A stretch of DNA of 9,760 nucleotides. Source: an uncultured Chloroflexota bacterium. Lineage in GTDB: Bacteria > Chloroflexota > Anaerolineae > Aggregatilineales > Phototrophicaceae. Position 1 is the first letter of the stretch, and every line of letters starts with the position of its first letter. The notes below the pieces were generated by a model. It was not told where the DNA came from and did no database searches. It saw only the letters and a list, made by a program, of their open reading frames with translations. Both the position numbers and the translations under genes were made by a program. The stretch is taken from contig CALDGT010001255.1 in the NCBI GenBank assembly GCA_937942935.1, forward strand, positions 1-9,760. Direction: 5' to 3'. Below are positions 1 to 5,581 of the stretch, piece after piece.

Positions 1-199
1 GTTCTTGCAACCAATTCACCATACGAATCGAACTACCAAAAACAGCAGCATCATATTTGCTGATGTCGTGAACATCGTTCACAGGACCCACATCTACATT
101 TAAGCCTTCATTTTGTAAGGTGCTGGCGATGGCTTCAGCGACGGGCGCTGTCCCCCCTGTGCGTGTGGCGTACATAACAAGGATGTTTGGGGTCGTCAT
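1..199 (-). CDS. Flavodoxin-domain protein, N-terminal part (runs off the left edge)
   Basis: The first 66 codons of a minus-strand gene are present; the rest lies outside the window. The protein begins MTTPNILVMYATRTGGTAP, and the T-R-T-G-G-T stretch at about residues 12-17 matches the FMN-phosphate-binding loop of flavodoxins. It is followed by an amphipathic helix (VAEAIASTLQ) and then AAVFGSSIRMVNW, which corresponds to the third strand and loop of the Flavodoxin_5/HemG-like group, where a G-(S/A)-S-I-R segment is usual. Such proteins bind FMN and act in electron transfer or as protoporphyrinogen oxidase-like enzymes; which applies cannot be decided from one third of the protein. The ATG is at 197-199, and an AAGGAG ribosome binding site at 208-213 lies 8 nt upstream. 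The upstream region carries two palindromes (234-249 and 273-288), so the gene is probably regulated. Family call good, specific function open. Confidence 0.8.
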   Translation of the reverse strand, partial: MTTPNILVMYATRTGGTAPVAEAIASTLQNEGLNVDVGPVNDVHDISKYDAAVFGSSIRMVNWLQE

Positions 200-233
200 G
201 AGGTGATCTCCTTATTGCAAGTCGTTTTTTTCA

Positions 234-249
234 GTAAACCACAGTTTAC
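234..249. promoter_or_regulatory. Perfect inverted repeat GTAAAC-N4-GTTTAC, operator-like
   Basis: GTAAAC (234-239) and GTTTAC (244-249) are perfect inverted complements separated by CACA. The site lies 35-50 bp upstream of the flavodoxin start codon, between the AT-rich promoter-like stretch and the ribosome binding site, where a repressor dimer would block transcription. The regulator is not encoded in the window and its family cannot be named. Confidence 0.45.
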
Positions 250-264
250 CTATCCGTTGGTCAT

Positions 265-288
265 ATAATATTCGTGACAAAAATCACA
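265..288 (-). promoter_or_regulatory. CRP/FNR-family-like palindrome next to a possible -10 box
   Basis: Read on the minus strand, 273-288 is TGTGA-N6-TCACG, one base away from the classical TGTGA-N6-TCACA CRP consensus; on the plus strand it reads CGTGA-N6-TCACA. A candidate -10 box TATTAT (265-270, minus strand) lies immediately downstream, but no convincing -35 box is found 16-18 bp above it, which would fit an activator-dependent promoter. The binding site is seen directly; the regulator family and the exact promoter position are inferred. Confidence 0.4.
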
Positions 289-297
289 AAATATTAC

Positions 298-330
298 ATC
301 AAGCCATAAGTACATTTCCTATGGCTTGGT
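298..330 (-). terminator. Hairpin downstream of the NYN gene, possible terminator
   Basis: AAGCCATA (301-308) and TATGGCTT (320-327) form a perfect 8-bp stem with an 11-nt loop. The pairing extends outward to 298/330 with one G-T wobble, giving 11 pairs. It sits just past the stop codon of the gene ending at 340. Only a loose T-rich run follows on the minus strand, so intrinsic termination is likely weak or factor-dependent. The rest of 200-339 holds no gene. Confidence 0.4.
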
Positions 331-339
331 TGAATGGCT

Positions 340-1074
340 TTATTCTCCTATTATGCGAACATAACTACTCGCCTCTTTTTCTTCTCTGATAGTAAATAGG
401 TGAGTCAAATGCTTTATTAATTCAGATAAATTTTTACAACCATAATCATTAGTATTGAACTTGCTGTCAATTTGTTGCAAAACGTGTTCTAGCGTGTTGA
501 GGTTTGCCCACCCATCTGCTTTTGGCGAAATATCAAAGGCATGGCGAAGAAGCGCTTTTGCATGTTTTGGTTTTTTAGGTGTGGTATTTGCTTGGGGAAG
601 AACTTGTATGGGTGCTTTTTTCTCGGATAATGGAATGTCTTCGATATAGAGAAACACATCGCAGGCATTTCTAAATGCTTCTGGTGCTTTTTTCTCACCT
701 ACCCCCATAATAAATAGCCCCTCAGCGCGTATTTTCATACAAAGTCCTGTGAAGTCACTATCACTCGAAATAATACAAAACCCGTGAACAACTTTTCTTT
801 GTAGAATATCCATCGCATCAATGACTAAATCAATATCGGTTGCATTTTTGCCATTGGGACCGCGCCATTTGTGTATACCTTCAAGCGCATTTGCTTGCAT
901 GGCTTGTTTCCAAGGAGTTAATTGGGGCAGTGACCAATCACCATAAACACGCCGACAAGTTATCTTTCCATACTGACTGACTTCTTCAATGACCTCCTTA
1001 ATTAATTTGTAACTGACATTGTCGCTATCAATTAACATAGCGATATTGCGTTCAGAGGGTTGTTGTTTAGACAT
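340..1074 (-). CDS. NYN-domain (LabA/DUF88-like) putative RNase with C-terminal OST-HTH/LOTUS-like domain
   Basis: Residues 10-147 form a NYN/PIN-like domain. The acidic metal-binding positions are visible: D16 and D18 in AMLIDSDN, D80 and D82 in NATDIDLVID, and D105 and D107 in IISSDSDF. NYN proteins are metal-dependent RNases of the PIN superfamily, and the full acidic set suggests an active nuclease. A Lys/Pro-rich linker (about 150-172) leads to a helical C-terminal domain (173-244; ALLRHAFDI ... YGCKNLSELI ... YVRIIGE) with the layout of OST-HTH/LOTUS RNA-binding domains, a common partner of NYN. The ATG at 1072-1074 is preceded by GGGAG at 1083-1087 with 8 nt spacing, and a promoter lies at 1213-1240. 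The gene seems monocistronic, with a 130-nt leader. RNA processing or surveillance is the likely role; targets are unknown. Confidence 0.85.
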   Translation of the reverse strand: MSKQQPSERNIAMLIDSDNVSYKLIKEVIEEVSQYGKITCRRVYGDWSLPQLTPWKQAMQANALEGIHKWRGPNGKNATDIDLVIDAMDILQRKVVHGFCIISSDSDFTGLCMKIRAEGLFIMGVGEKKAPEAFRNACDVFLYIEDIPLSEKKAPIQVLPQANTTPKKPKHAKALLRHAFDISPKADGWANLNTLEHVLQQIDSKFNTNDYGCKNLSELIKHLTHLFTIREEKEASSYVRIIGE

Positions 1075-1212
1075 AATTTTGTCTCCCTAATTAGATTGTA
1101 TGAAAGAATCAGTTTGACATAGACATTTTGCTAACTCACCATCATGGTTTAAGTCATTTTCCAATCACTTGAACAATAATGATGTTTTACCAAAATATAA
1201 ACATCTACACTA

Positions 1213-1240
1213 ACTATAACTCTAATTTTAGGTTTGTCAA
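1213..1240 (-). promoter_or_regulatory. Sigma70-type promoter for the NYN gene
   Basis: On the minus strand a perfect TTGACA (-35, plus-strand positions 1235-1240) is followed after 16 bp by TATAGT (-10, 1213-1218), one mismatch from TATAAT. Transcription would start near 1206, leaving a leader of about 130 nt before the ATG at 1074. I see no obvious riboswitch or strong hairpin in that leader. Confidence 0.65.
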
Positions 1241-1298
1241 CAAATTCATTTTAATCGGGGATATTTCATTTTAGGGGCAAATCAACAAATCTATTTTA
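1237..1298. repeat. Imperfect 17-bp direct repeat beside the inverted-repeat element
   Basis: 1237-1253 and 1282-1298 match at 15 of 17 positions (TCAACAAATTCATTTTA versus TCAACAAATCTATTTTA), with a period of 45 bp. The second copy ends exactly where the 131-bp inverted-repeat element begins at 1299. The first copy overlaps the -35 box of the NYN promoter. It may be a local duplication; no function is evident. Confidence 0.4.
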
Positions 1299-1429
1299 TG
1301 GCTGACATACACCCTGCGGGCTAGTTAGCCAGTACAATTCTGCCTATTTTTGTGGATGTACTGGCTGACTAGAGGCTGTTGCCTCGTATGTCAGCCAATG
1401 AATAAAGAAATCGGCTCGTATATCAGCCA
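1299..1429. mobile_element. 131-bp MITE-like element with nested inverted repeats and TA flanks
   Basis: The ends are TGGCTGACATAC (1299-1310) and GTATATCAGCCA (1418-1429), complementary at 11 of 12 positions. TA dinucleotides flank both ends (1297-1298 and 1430-1431), as expected of Tc1/mariner/IS630-type insertion. Inside, GTATGTCAGCCA (1386-1397) is a perfect 12-bp complement of the left end. CTAGTTAGCCAGTACA (1321-1336) pairs with 1357-1372 over 16 bp with one wobble, and GAGGC/GCCTC (1372-1376/1381-1385) makes a further small hairpin. A 17-bp direct repeat (1381-1397 and 1413-1429, two mismatches) closes the right side. There is no ORF of its own. It sits in the 1075-1451 gap, downstream of the coupled pair at 1452-2839, where its strong stem could also end transcription. 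A non-mobile RNA structure is the alternative. Confidence 0.55.
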
Positions 1430-1451
1430 TAATTTGAAAAATGCCAAAAAA

Positions 1452-2072
1452 CTATGCCTTGCCCAGTTCATCCACACTAAAATCTATCGCCACCACATAA
1501 CTATCATCCAAAAGCAATGCCTTCATATTGGGTGCTTCTTTGTGTTTTTCGCCAACAATGACTTTTGCTTCTAATCCGTGATGAATGAGTACCTTTTCCA
1601 GTTTATCCGCCAACGGCTTGGGCATTTGCCCCACCAAATCCCCGCCACCCGTGAATAAATCGAACATCGGCTTTTGGACATTGAGATATTGTGGCAAATG
1701 TCGCCATAATCCGAATGTGGAGCTATAGGTCTGGAACACATCAATCATCAAACCATTCACATCGGCGGGCGTCCCCTTAAAAAATAGTCCTGTTGGCAGG
1801 CTATTATATTCGTATAGCAGGGGATGTTCTTCTGCCTGATGCACCGCTATTTTGCGGAACATGCCCACACTCACGCGATGCTCCTGCACACCCACTGCCC
1901 GCACGATATAACGCGCTTTATCACGCAAGCCACCGACTGATTCATCAAAATAAGTGCTGGCGATGACGAATTGTAGGGTATCTGGCACAGCATCCATTTG
2001 TACCATTAAGCACACACCGTAGCCATTTTCAGAGTTAATATCGGCGATGAGTTGGTCTAATTTATTGGGCAT
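1452..2072 (-). CDS. Protein of unknown function coupled to a metallophosphoesterase
   Basis: I do not recognise this 206-residue protein. It has no signal peptide or membrane segment and looks soluble, with alternating strands and helices: an N-terminal helix (NKLDQLIADI), strand-like stretches at about 19-40 (VCLMVQMD, LQFVIAST) and 56-70, a central helical region, and a final strand VVAIDFSV. No nucleotide-binding or metal-binding motif stands out. The start codon overlaps the stop codon of the upstream phosphoesterase by one base (TAATG at 2070-2074), and a GAGAGG ribosome binding site (2079-2084) lies inside the end of that gene. The two proteins are therefore probably made together and may share a pathway. 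A repeat element with strong stems follows the stop codon. The gene is real by length, coupling and ribosome binding site; the function is unknown. Confidence 0.75.
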   Translation of the reverse strand: MPNKLDQLIADINSENGYGVCLMVQMDAVPDTLQFVIASTYFDESVGGLRDKARYIVRAVGVQEHRVSVGMFRKIAVHQAEEHPLLYEYNSLPTGLFFKGTPADVNGLMIDVFQTYSSTFGLWRHLPQYLNVQKPMFDLFTGGGDLVGQMPKPLADKLEKVLIHHGLEAKVIVGEKHKEAPNMKALLLDDSYVVAIDFSVDELGKA

Positions 2073-2839
2073 TACGCACCTCTCAATCGGTTAGCAAGCC
2101 AATTTACCTGCGGAAAACCTGCATTTTGGGCATCCGCCAGCACTGCATCCACGTCATAGGGGAGTGCTTTAAGTTGAATATCTACCCCGCCATCGGCAAA
2201 GGTAAATAAGCCCCATTGTGCCTTGCCTGCCATATCAAATGATGAGCCAACACTGCCACAATTGACGATTTGCCAGCGCCCAATTTGCCGATTCATTTGC
2301 CGATGAATATGTGCGCCAATGGCGAGTTTTCCTTCTCTATCTAAAAGTGCATCGGCAAATTCTTCATCGGGTGCGTTTGGCATGATGACTTTTTCATCAT
2401 CAGCAGGGATGGCATGGTAGCCAATGACCCAACCAAATCCCTTTACGTAATGTGATACCTCTCTACCCAGTCGTTTGGCAAGGAATTGATAATCATCCCA
2501 TGATAATTTTGCGAATCCCCAATTGAGAAGCATATCCCCTTGTTGGCGCGATGAAAGCAAGGTTTTAAAAATTTCTTCTTCTTCAACAGGTGGCATTTTG
2601 AAGCGTTCCCCTGTGACCAGATAGCGGTCTGTGTTGCCACCAATCACCATAAATTTATCTTTGCCAAATGCCTCGCGCCATGTGCGAATGGTTTGAATAC
2701 ACTCAGATGGGCGTGCGCCATGCGATGCGAGGTCGCCCAAGCACCAGATTAGGTCAGGTTGATGCGCCTCAATATCGGCTTTGACCAATTCCAGCGCGGG
2801 TAAATTGCCATGAACATCAGAAAATACAGCCAGTTTCAT
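2072..2839 (-). CDS. Calcineurin-like metallophosphoesterase (YfcE/MJ0936-type)
   Basis: This 255-residue protein has the dinuclear metal-site signature of the metallophosphoesterase superfamily in order: D8-x-H10 in FSDVHGN, G35-D36 in CLGDLASHG, G-N69-T-D71 in IGGNTDR, H142 in GYHAIP, and the G-A-H177-I-H179 pair. NCGSVG (193-198) is the usual post-GHTH segment of YfcE-like enzymes. These are cytoplasmic phosphodiesterases or phosphatases that use Mn/Fe/Ni; the substrate cannot be read from sequence. The motif has Thr where many relatives have His or Cys (GNHD/GNCD), which may change the catalytic detail. The ATG at 2837-2839 has AAAGGA at 2848-2853 with 8 nt spacing. The gene is first in a two-gene operon with the unknown protein ending at 1452, and is divergent from the ATPase gene at 2934. 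Family certain, substrate open. Confidence 0.9.
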   Translation of the reverse strand: MKLAVFSDVHGNLPALELVKADIEAHQPDLIWCLGDLASHGARPSECIQTIRTWREAFGKDKFMVIGGNTDRYLVTGERFKMPPVEEEEIFKTLLSSRQQGDMLLNWGFAKLSWDDYQFLAKRLGREVSHYVKGFGWVIGYHAIPADDEKVIMPNAPDEEFADALLDREGKLAIGAHIHRQMNRQIGRWQIVNCGSVGSSFDMAGKAQWGLFTFADGGVDIQLKALPYDVDAVLADAQNAGFPQVNWLANRLRGA

Positions 2840-2873
2840 GTAATAAGTCCTTTCGGTTCTGATGACTGTTATT

Positions 2874-2903
2874 GTGGCATATTTTAGCAGGTGGCGCTAT
2901 GAT
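2874..2903 (+). promoter_or_regulatory. Possible promoter for the stand-alone ATPase gene
   Basis: TATGAT (2898-2903) differs from TATAAT at one position and has a weak -35 candidate GTGGCA (2874-2879) 18 bp upstream. A start near 2910 would give a leader of about 25 nt that contains the AAAGGA ribosome binding site at 2920-2925. Confidence 0.35.
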
Positions 2904-2910
2904 TGAACAA
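2881..2910 (-). promoter_or_regulatory. Possible promoter for the phosphoesterase operon
   Basis: Minus-strand TTGTTC (plus-strand 2905-2910) and TAAAAT (2881-2886) are separated by 18 bp. The -10 box is good and the -35 box weak. The 94-bp region 2840-2933 must also hold the promoter of the divergent ATPase gene, so the two promoters overlap. Confidence 0.4.
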
Positions 2911-2933
2911 AAATACTAGAAAGGATACAATAG

Positions 2934-3755
2934 GTGCTACTTGAATCTATACAATTCAACATATCGCGCAAATCGCATCCGATGACATTCCCCTACACAA
3001 TACCGTTTATTCAAAACACCCACAAGGTACATTTTACGACCCCTATCACATTTTTAGTCGGCGAAAATGGCAGTGGAAAATCATCATTTTTAGAAATGAT
3101 TGCGTGTGCAATCGGTTCAATTACTGTGGGCGCAGAAACTGTTACGACTGATAAAACACTTGCTAAAATTCGTCAATTTGCAGATTCTCATATTAAACTG
3201 GTCTGGTCAAAACGCACCAAAAAAGGTTTTTTTATGCGTGCTGAGGATTTTTTTGGTTATGCCAAACGGATGTCTCAGATACAAGATGAACTGCAATCTG
3301 ATTTAGATGATATAGTACAAAATGATAGTCATCTATCGGCATTAGCCTTTGCGCTCAAACAATCTCCATTCAAACGCGAACTGCATGGAATTCAAGAATC
3401 GTATGGCGATGGATTGGATGCGAATTCACATGGTGAGGGATTTTTTAAATTATTTCAACGCCGATTTGTGGGGGAAGGTATTTATTTATTAGATGAACCA
3501 GAAGCCCCATTGTCACCGAATCGGCAACTTGCCTTTTTAGTGATGCTCAAAGATATGATAAAAAATAGCGGTCAATTTATTATCGCTACACATTCCCCCA
3601 TTTTATTGGCTTATCCCAATGCCACTATTTTAAGTTTTGATGGTGGACATATTCAGCCTGTGAATTATGAGGATTTAGAGCATGTCACTGTAACACGTCA
3701 TTTTTTGAATAATCCTCAAGCCTATTTACGACATTTATTTGATGATTCGGATTAA
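2934..3755 (+). CDS. ABC/AAA-type ATPase of the COG3910 kind
   Basis: This 273-residue protein is a complete single-domain ABC-fold ATPase without membrane segments. The Walker A motif is GENGSGKSS (43-51). A short helical insert (about 100-145) replaces the long coiled coil of SMC/RecF relatives. N-S-H-G-E-G (164-169) sits at the ABC signature position and is typical of COG3910, the Walker B motif is IYLLDEPEAPLSP (183-195), and the H-loop is ATHSP (219-223). Such ATPases are cytoplasmic and of poorly defined function; some relatives belong to OLD-like or DNA-repair and defence modules. The start is GTG at 2934, supported by AAAGGA at 2920-2925 with 8 nt spacing; the ATG at 2982 has no ribosome binding site. 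No partner nuclease follows directly: the next gene is a zinc-ribbon protein with its own promoter. ATPase call firm, role unknown. Confidence 0.85.
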   Translation: MLLESIQFNISRKSHPMTFPYTIPFIQNTHKVHFTTPITFLVGENGSGKSSFLEMIACAIGSITVGAETVTTDKTLAKIRQFADSHIKLVWSKRTKKGFFMRAEDFFGYAKRMSQIQDELQSDLDDIVQNDSHLSALAFALKQSPFKRELHGIQESYGDGLDANSHGEGFFKLFQRRFVGEGIYLLDEPEAPLSPNRQLAFLVMLKDMIKNSGQFIIATHSPILLAYPNATILSFDGGHIQPVNYEDLEHVTVTRHFLNNPQAYLRHLFDDSD

Positions 3756-3824
3756 ATCCTCACCGTTGCGACCATAGTTTAATGAATTATTAGAGGATTG
3801 CTTACAAAACCCCTAATTACTAGG

Positions 3825-3855
3825 TGTATATACATGACTCATTTGCTCATATAAT
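3825..3855 (+). promoter_or_regulatory. Promoter region of the zinc-ribbon gene with a palindrome at -35
   Basis: A perfect TATAAT lies at 3850-3855, about 45 bp before the chosen start codon. Where a -35 box would sit there is instead the 10-bp palindrome TGTATATACA (3825-3834). Nearby weak inverted repeats are AATCCTC/GAGGATT (3755-3761/3793-3799), a possible terminator stem for the preceding ATPase gene but with no T-run, and ATAAAT/ATTTAT (3854-3859/3864-3869). Confidence 0.5.
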
Positions 3856-3900
3856 AAATCTATATTTATCGTAATATTCGAGTGAATGAGGATTGAAACA

Positions 3901-4248
3901 ATGTTAAAGGTAAAATGTGAACGCACCGATTGTGGCGGTGGGGAATTGCGAATTAGTGAACGCAATGGCGTTGAGATTGATTACTGCGCGGTGTGCCGTG
4001 GAGTATGGTTAGACCGTGGCGAATTGGATAAGATTATTGAGCGAGCCAATCAACAATCGGCTGTGGGTGGGGGATATGTGCCACCCCAACAACCACCACA
4101 GTACCAACAAACTGCCCCACCCCCACAAAAACGTTATGACGATGATTATGATGATGACGACGATTATCGTCGGGGGAATTATGACCGTGACCGCGAGTAT
4201 GACAAGAAAAAACGCAAATCGTGGTTAGGCGAATTATTCGACTTTTAG
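3901..4248 (+). CDS. TFIIB-type zinc-ribbon protein with acidic, disordered tail
   Basis: The N-terminal 45 residues match the zf-TFIIB family: two cysteine pairs (C6 and C11, C29 and C32) that should bind one zinc, followed by the conserved G-V-W-L-D-R-G-E-L signature (34-42). A Gly/Pro/Gln-rich linker (about 52-75), a very acidic Asp/Tyr stretch (80-89) and a basic patch lead to the C-terminal peptide K-S-W-L-G-E-L-F-D-F, an ending often seen in this family. It is a small cytoplasmic protein of unknown function, likely binding nucleic acid or protein. I chose ATG 3901 over the in-frame ATG 3886 because TGAGGA (3887-3892) lies about 8 nt before 3901, whereas 3886 has no ribosome binding site. 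The first cysteine pair is C-x4-C rather than the usual C-x2-C. A strong terminator follows, so the gene is monocistronic. Confidence 0.85.
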   Translation: MLKVKCERTDCGGGELRISERNGVEIDYCAVCRGVWLDRGELDKIIERANQQSAVGGGYVPPQQPPQYQQTAPPPQKRYDDDYDDDDDYRRGNYDRDREYDKKKRKSWLGELFDF

Positions 4249-4258
4249 GACAAGGGAG

Positions 4259-4292
4259 CGCGGGTGTGCAAGATGGCACATCCGCGTTTTTT
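4259..4292 (+). terminator. Rho-independent terminator of the zinc-ribbon gene
   Basis: CGCGGGTGTGC (4259-4269) pairs with GCACATCCGCG (4276-4286), giving 11 pairs including one G-T wobble, around a 6-nt loop. A run of six T follows at 4287-4292. It begins 10 bp after the stop codon. Confidence 0.92.
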
Positions 4293-4301
4293 ATGGGGGT
4301 A

Positions 4302-4310
4302 TGATATAAT
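4302..4310 (+). promoter_or_regulatory. Extended -10 promoter of the ATPase/DUF4276 operon
   Basis: TGATATAAT is a perfect extended -10 element (TG-N-TATAAT). No -35 box is recognisable because the spacer falls in the terminator hairpin of the previous gene. Transcription would start near 4317, giving a short leader of about 32 nt that lacks a clear ribosome binding site. Confidence 0.6.
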
Positions 4311-4348
4311 GAATGTCATCACAAATTTCTAAAATGAATTGATATATC

Positions 4349-5578
4349 ATGACACAAAAATTAAATCGTCAAATTCCGCGTATTGAATCTATTCGCATCA
4401 AAAATTATCGCGCATTGCGGGATGTCAAAATTGAATTCACGCCGTTAACAGTTTTTTTGGGTCCAAATGGCAGTGGAAAATCCACATTATTTGATGTATT
4501 TGCATTTTTATCGGAATGTTTTACAGTTGGATTACGTTCTGCATGGAATAAACGCAATCGGTTTGGCGAATTACGCAGTCGTGGCGCAACTGGACCAATA
4601 GAATTTGAGATTAAATATCGAGAAATACATGCTTTACCCCCAATAACTTATCATCTTGTGATTGATGAATCATCAACTGGTCCCTATGTTGCCAAAGAAT
4701 CTCTAGCATGGCGCAGAGGTAAAAAAGTTGGTTTTCCATACCTTTTTTTGGATTTTAAGTATGGTGAAGGGCGGGTTATCAGTGGTGAAAGCCCCGATGA
4801 TAGTGATACACGAATTTATGAAAAATTATCTGCACCAGATGTATTGGCAGTTAATACATTTGGTCAATTAGCAAAACACCCGCGAGTGACTGCTCTTCGT
4901 AACTTTATTACTGGTTGGTATTTATCCTATATCAGCGCCGACAATACACGCGGTGTTCCAGAATCGGGTCCACAGGAACGCCTTTCTGCCACAGGCGATA
5001 ACTTGCCTAATGTCATTCAATACCTCAAAGAACAACATCCTCAACGGCTTGATAATATTTTAGCCACTCTTTCAGACCGTGTTCCTCGTTTAGAAAAAGT
5101 CGAAGCCGAGATGACAATAGATGGGCGCTTGGTGTTACAAGTAAAAGATGCCCCGTTTGATAAGCCGATTATGGCAAAATATGCTTCTGATGGCACACTC
5201 AAAATGTTGGCATACCTCACCGTTTTACATGACCCCACCCCGCCCTTATTTATTGGTATTGAAGAACCCGAAAATCATTTGCACCCGCGCTTATTGGAAG
5301 GTTTAGCGGAAGAATGCCTGAACGCATCTACCGATACCCAACTGATGGTAACAACCCACTCACCCTATTTTGTGAATGGAGTGAGTCCGGATGAATTATG
5401 GGTATTGTACCGAGATGATGAAGGCTATACCCAAGCGATGCGTGCTTCTGATATGGAACGTATCCCTGCTTTAATCGAAGCAGGTGCAAAATTAGGTGAT
5501 TTGTGGATGGAAGGGTTTTTTGAGGCGGGCGACCCATTGACCAATTCGGGCAAACCAAAACATAAACGCAAGAGGTAG
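4349..5578 (+). CDS. OLD-type AAA ATPase (AAA_21 / COG4637-like), first gene of a two-gene module
   Basis: The 409-residue protein opens with IESIRIKNYRALRDVKIEF (12-30), the classic first strand of RecF/OLD/AAA_21 ATPases. The Walker A motif is GPNGSGKST (38-46), YASDGTL (278-284) occupies the signature position, the Walker B motif is GIEEPENHLHP (303-313), and the H-loop is TTHSP (335-339). The middle (about 85-270) is the family-specific insert, and the basic tail ends KPKHKRKR. Unlike OLD nucleases it has no Toprim domain; a Toprim-like DUF4276 protein is supplied by the next gene. Such pairs resemble the architecture of PARIS (AriA/AriB) and AbiL abortive-infection systems, in which the ATPase senses phage and controls the nuclease. 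The start is ATG 4349 with no convincing ribosome binding site, so translation may be weak. ATPase certain, defence role inferred. Confidence 0.87.
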   Translation: MTQKLNRQIPRIESIRIKNYRALRDVKIEFTPLTVFLGPNGSGKSTLFDVFAFLSECFTVGLRSAWNKRNRFGELRSRGATGPIEFEIKYREIHALPPITYHLVIDESSTGPYVAKESLAWRRGKKVGFPYLFLDFKYGEGRVISGESPDDSDTRIYEKLSAPDVLAVNTFGQLAKHPRVTALRNFITGWYLSYISADNTRGVPESGPQERLSATGDNLPNVIQYLKEQHPQRLDNILATLSDRVPRLEKVEAEMTIDGRLVLQVKDAPFDKPIMAKYASDGTLKMLAYLTVLHDPTPPLFIGIEEPENHLHPRLLEGLAEECLNASTDTQLMVTTHSPYFVNGVSPDELWVLYRDDEGYTQAMRASDMERIPALIEAGAKLGDLWMEGFFEAGDPLTNSGKPKHKRKR

Positions 5579-5581
5579 GTG

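Noticed and set aside
1312..1397. Cloverleaf-like folding reminiscent of a tRNA
   Set aside because: Arm lengths (12, 16 and 5 bp), the lack of a T-loop GTTC motif and an over-long central arm do not fit a tRNA; the inverted repeats suit a mobile element better.
1350..1574. Plus-strand ORF of 74 codons
   Set aside because: It spans the repeat element and then runs antisense to the coupled gene, with no ribosome binding site; treated as a chance reading frame.
3886..3900. Upstream in-frame ATG for the zinc-ribbon gene
   Set aside because: It has no ribosome binding site, while the TGAGGA that it overlaps is well placed for ATG 3901; the five extra residues do not belong to the family.
3065..4482. 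Identical 18-base stretch in two places (3065-3082 and 4465-4482)
   Set aside because: Both lie in the Walker A codons (N-G-S-G-K-S) of the two ATPases; shared function and codon choice explain it better than a repeat element.
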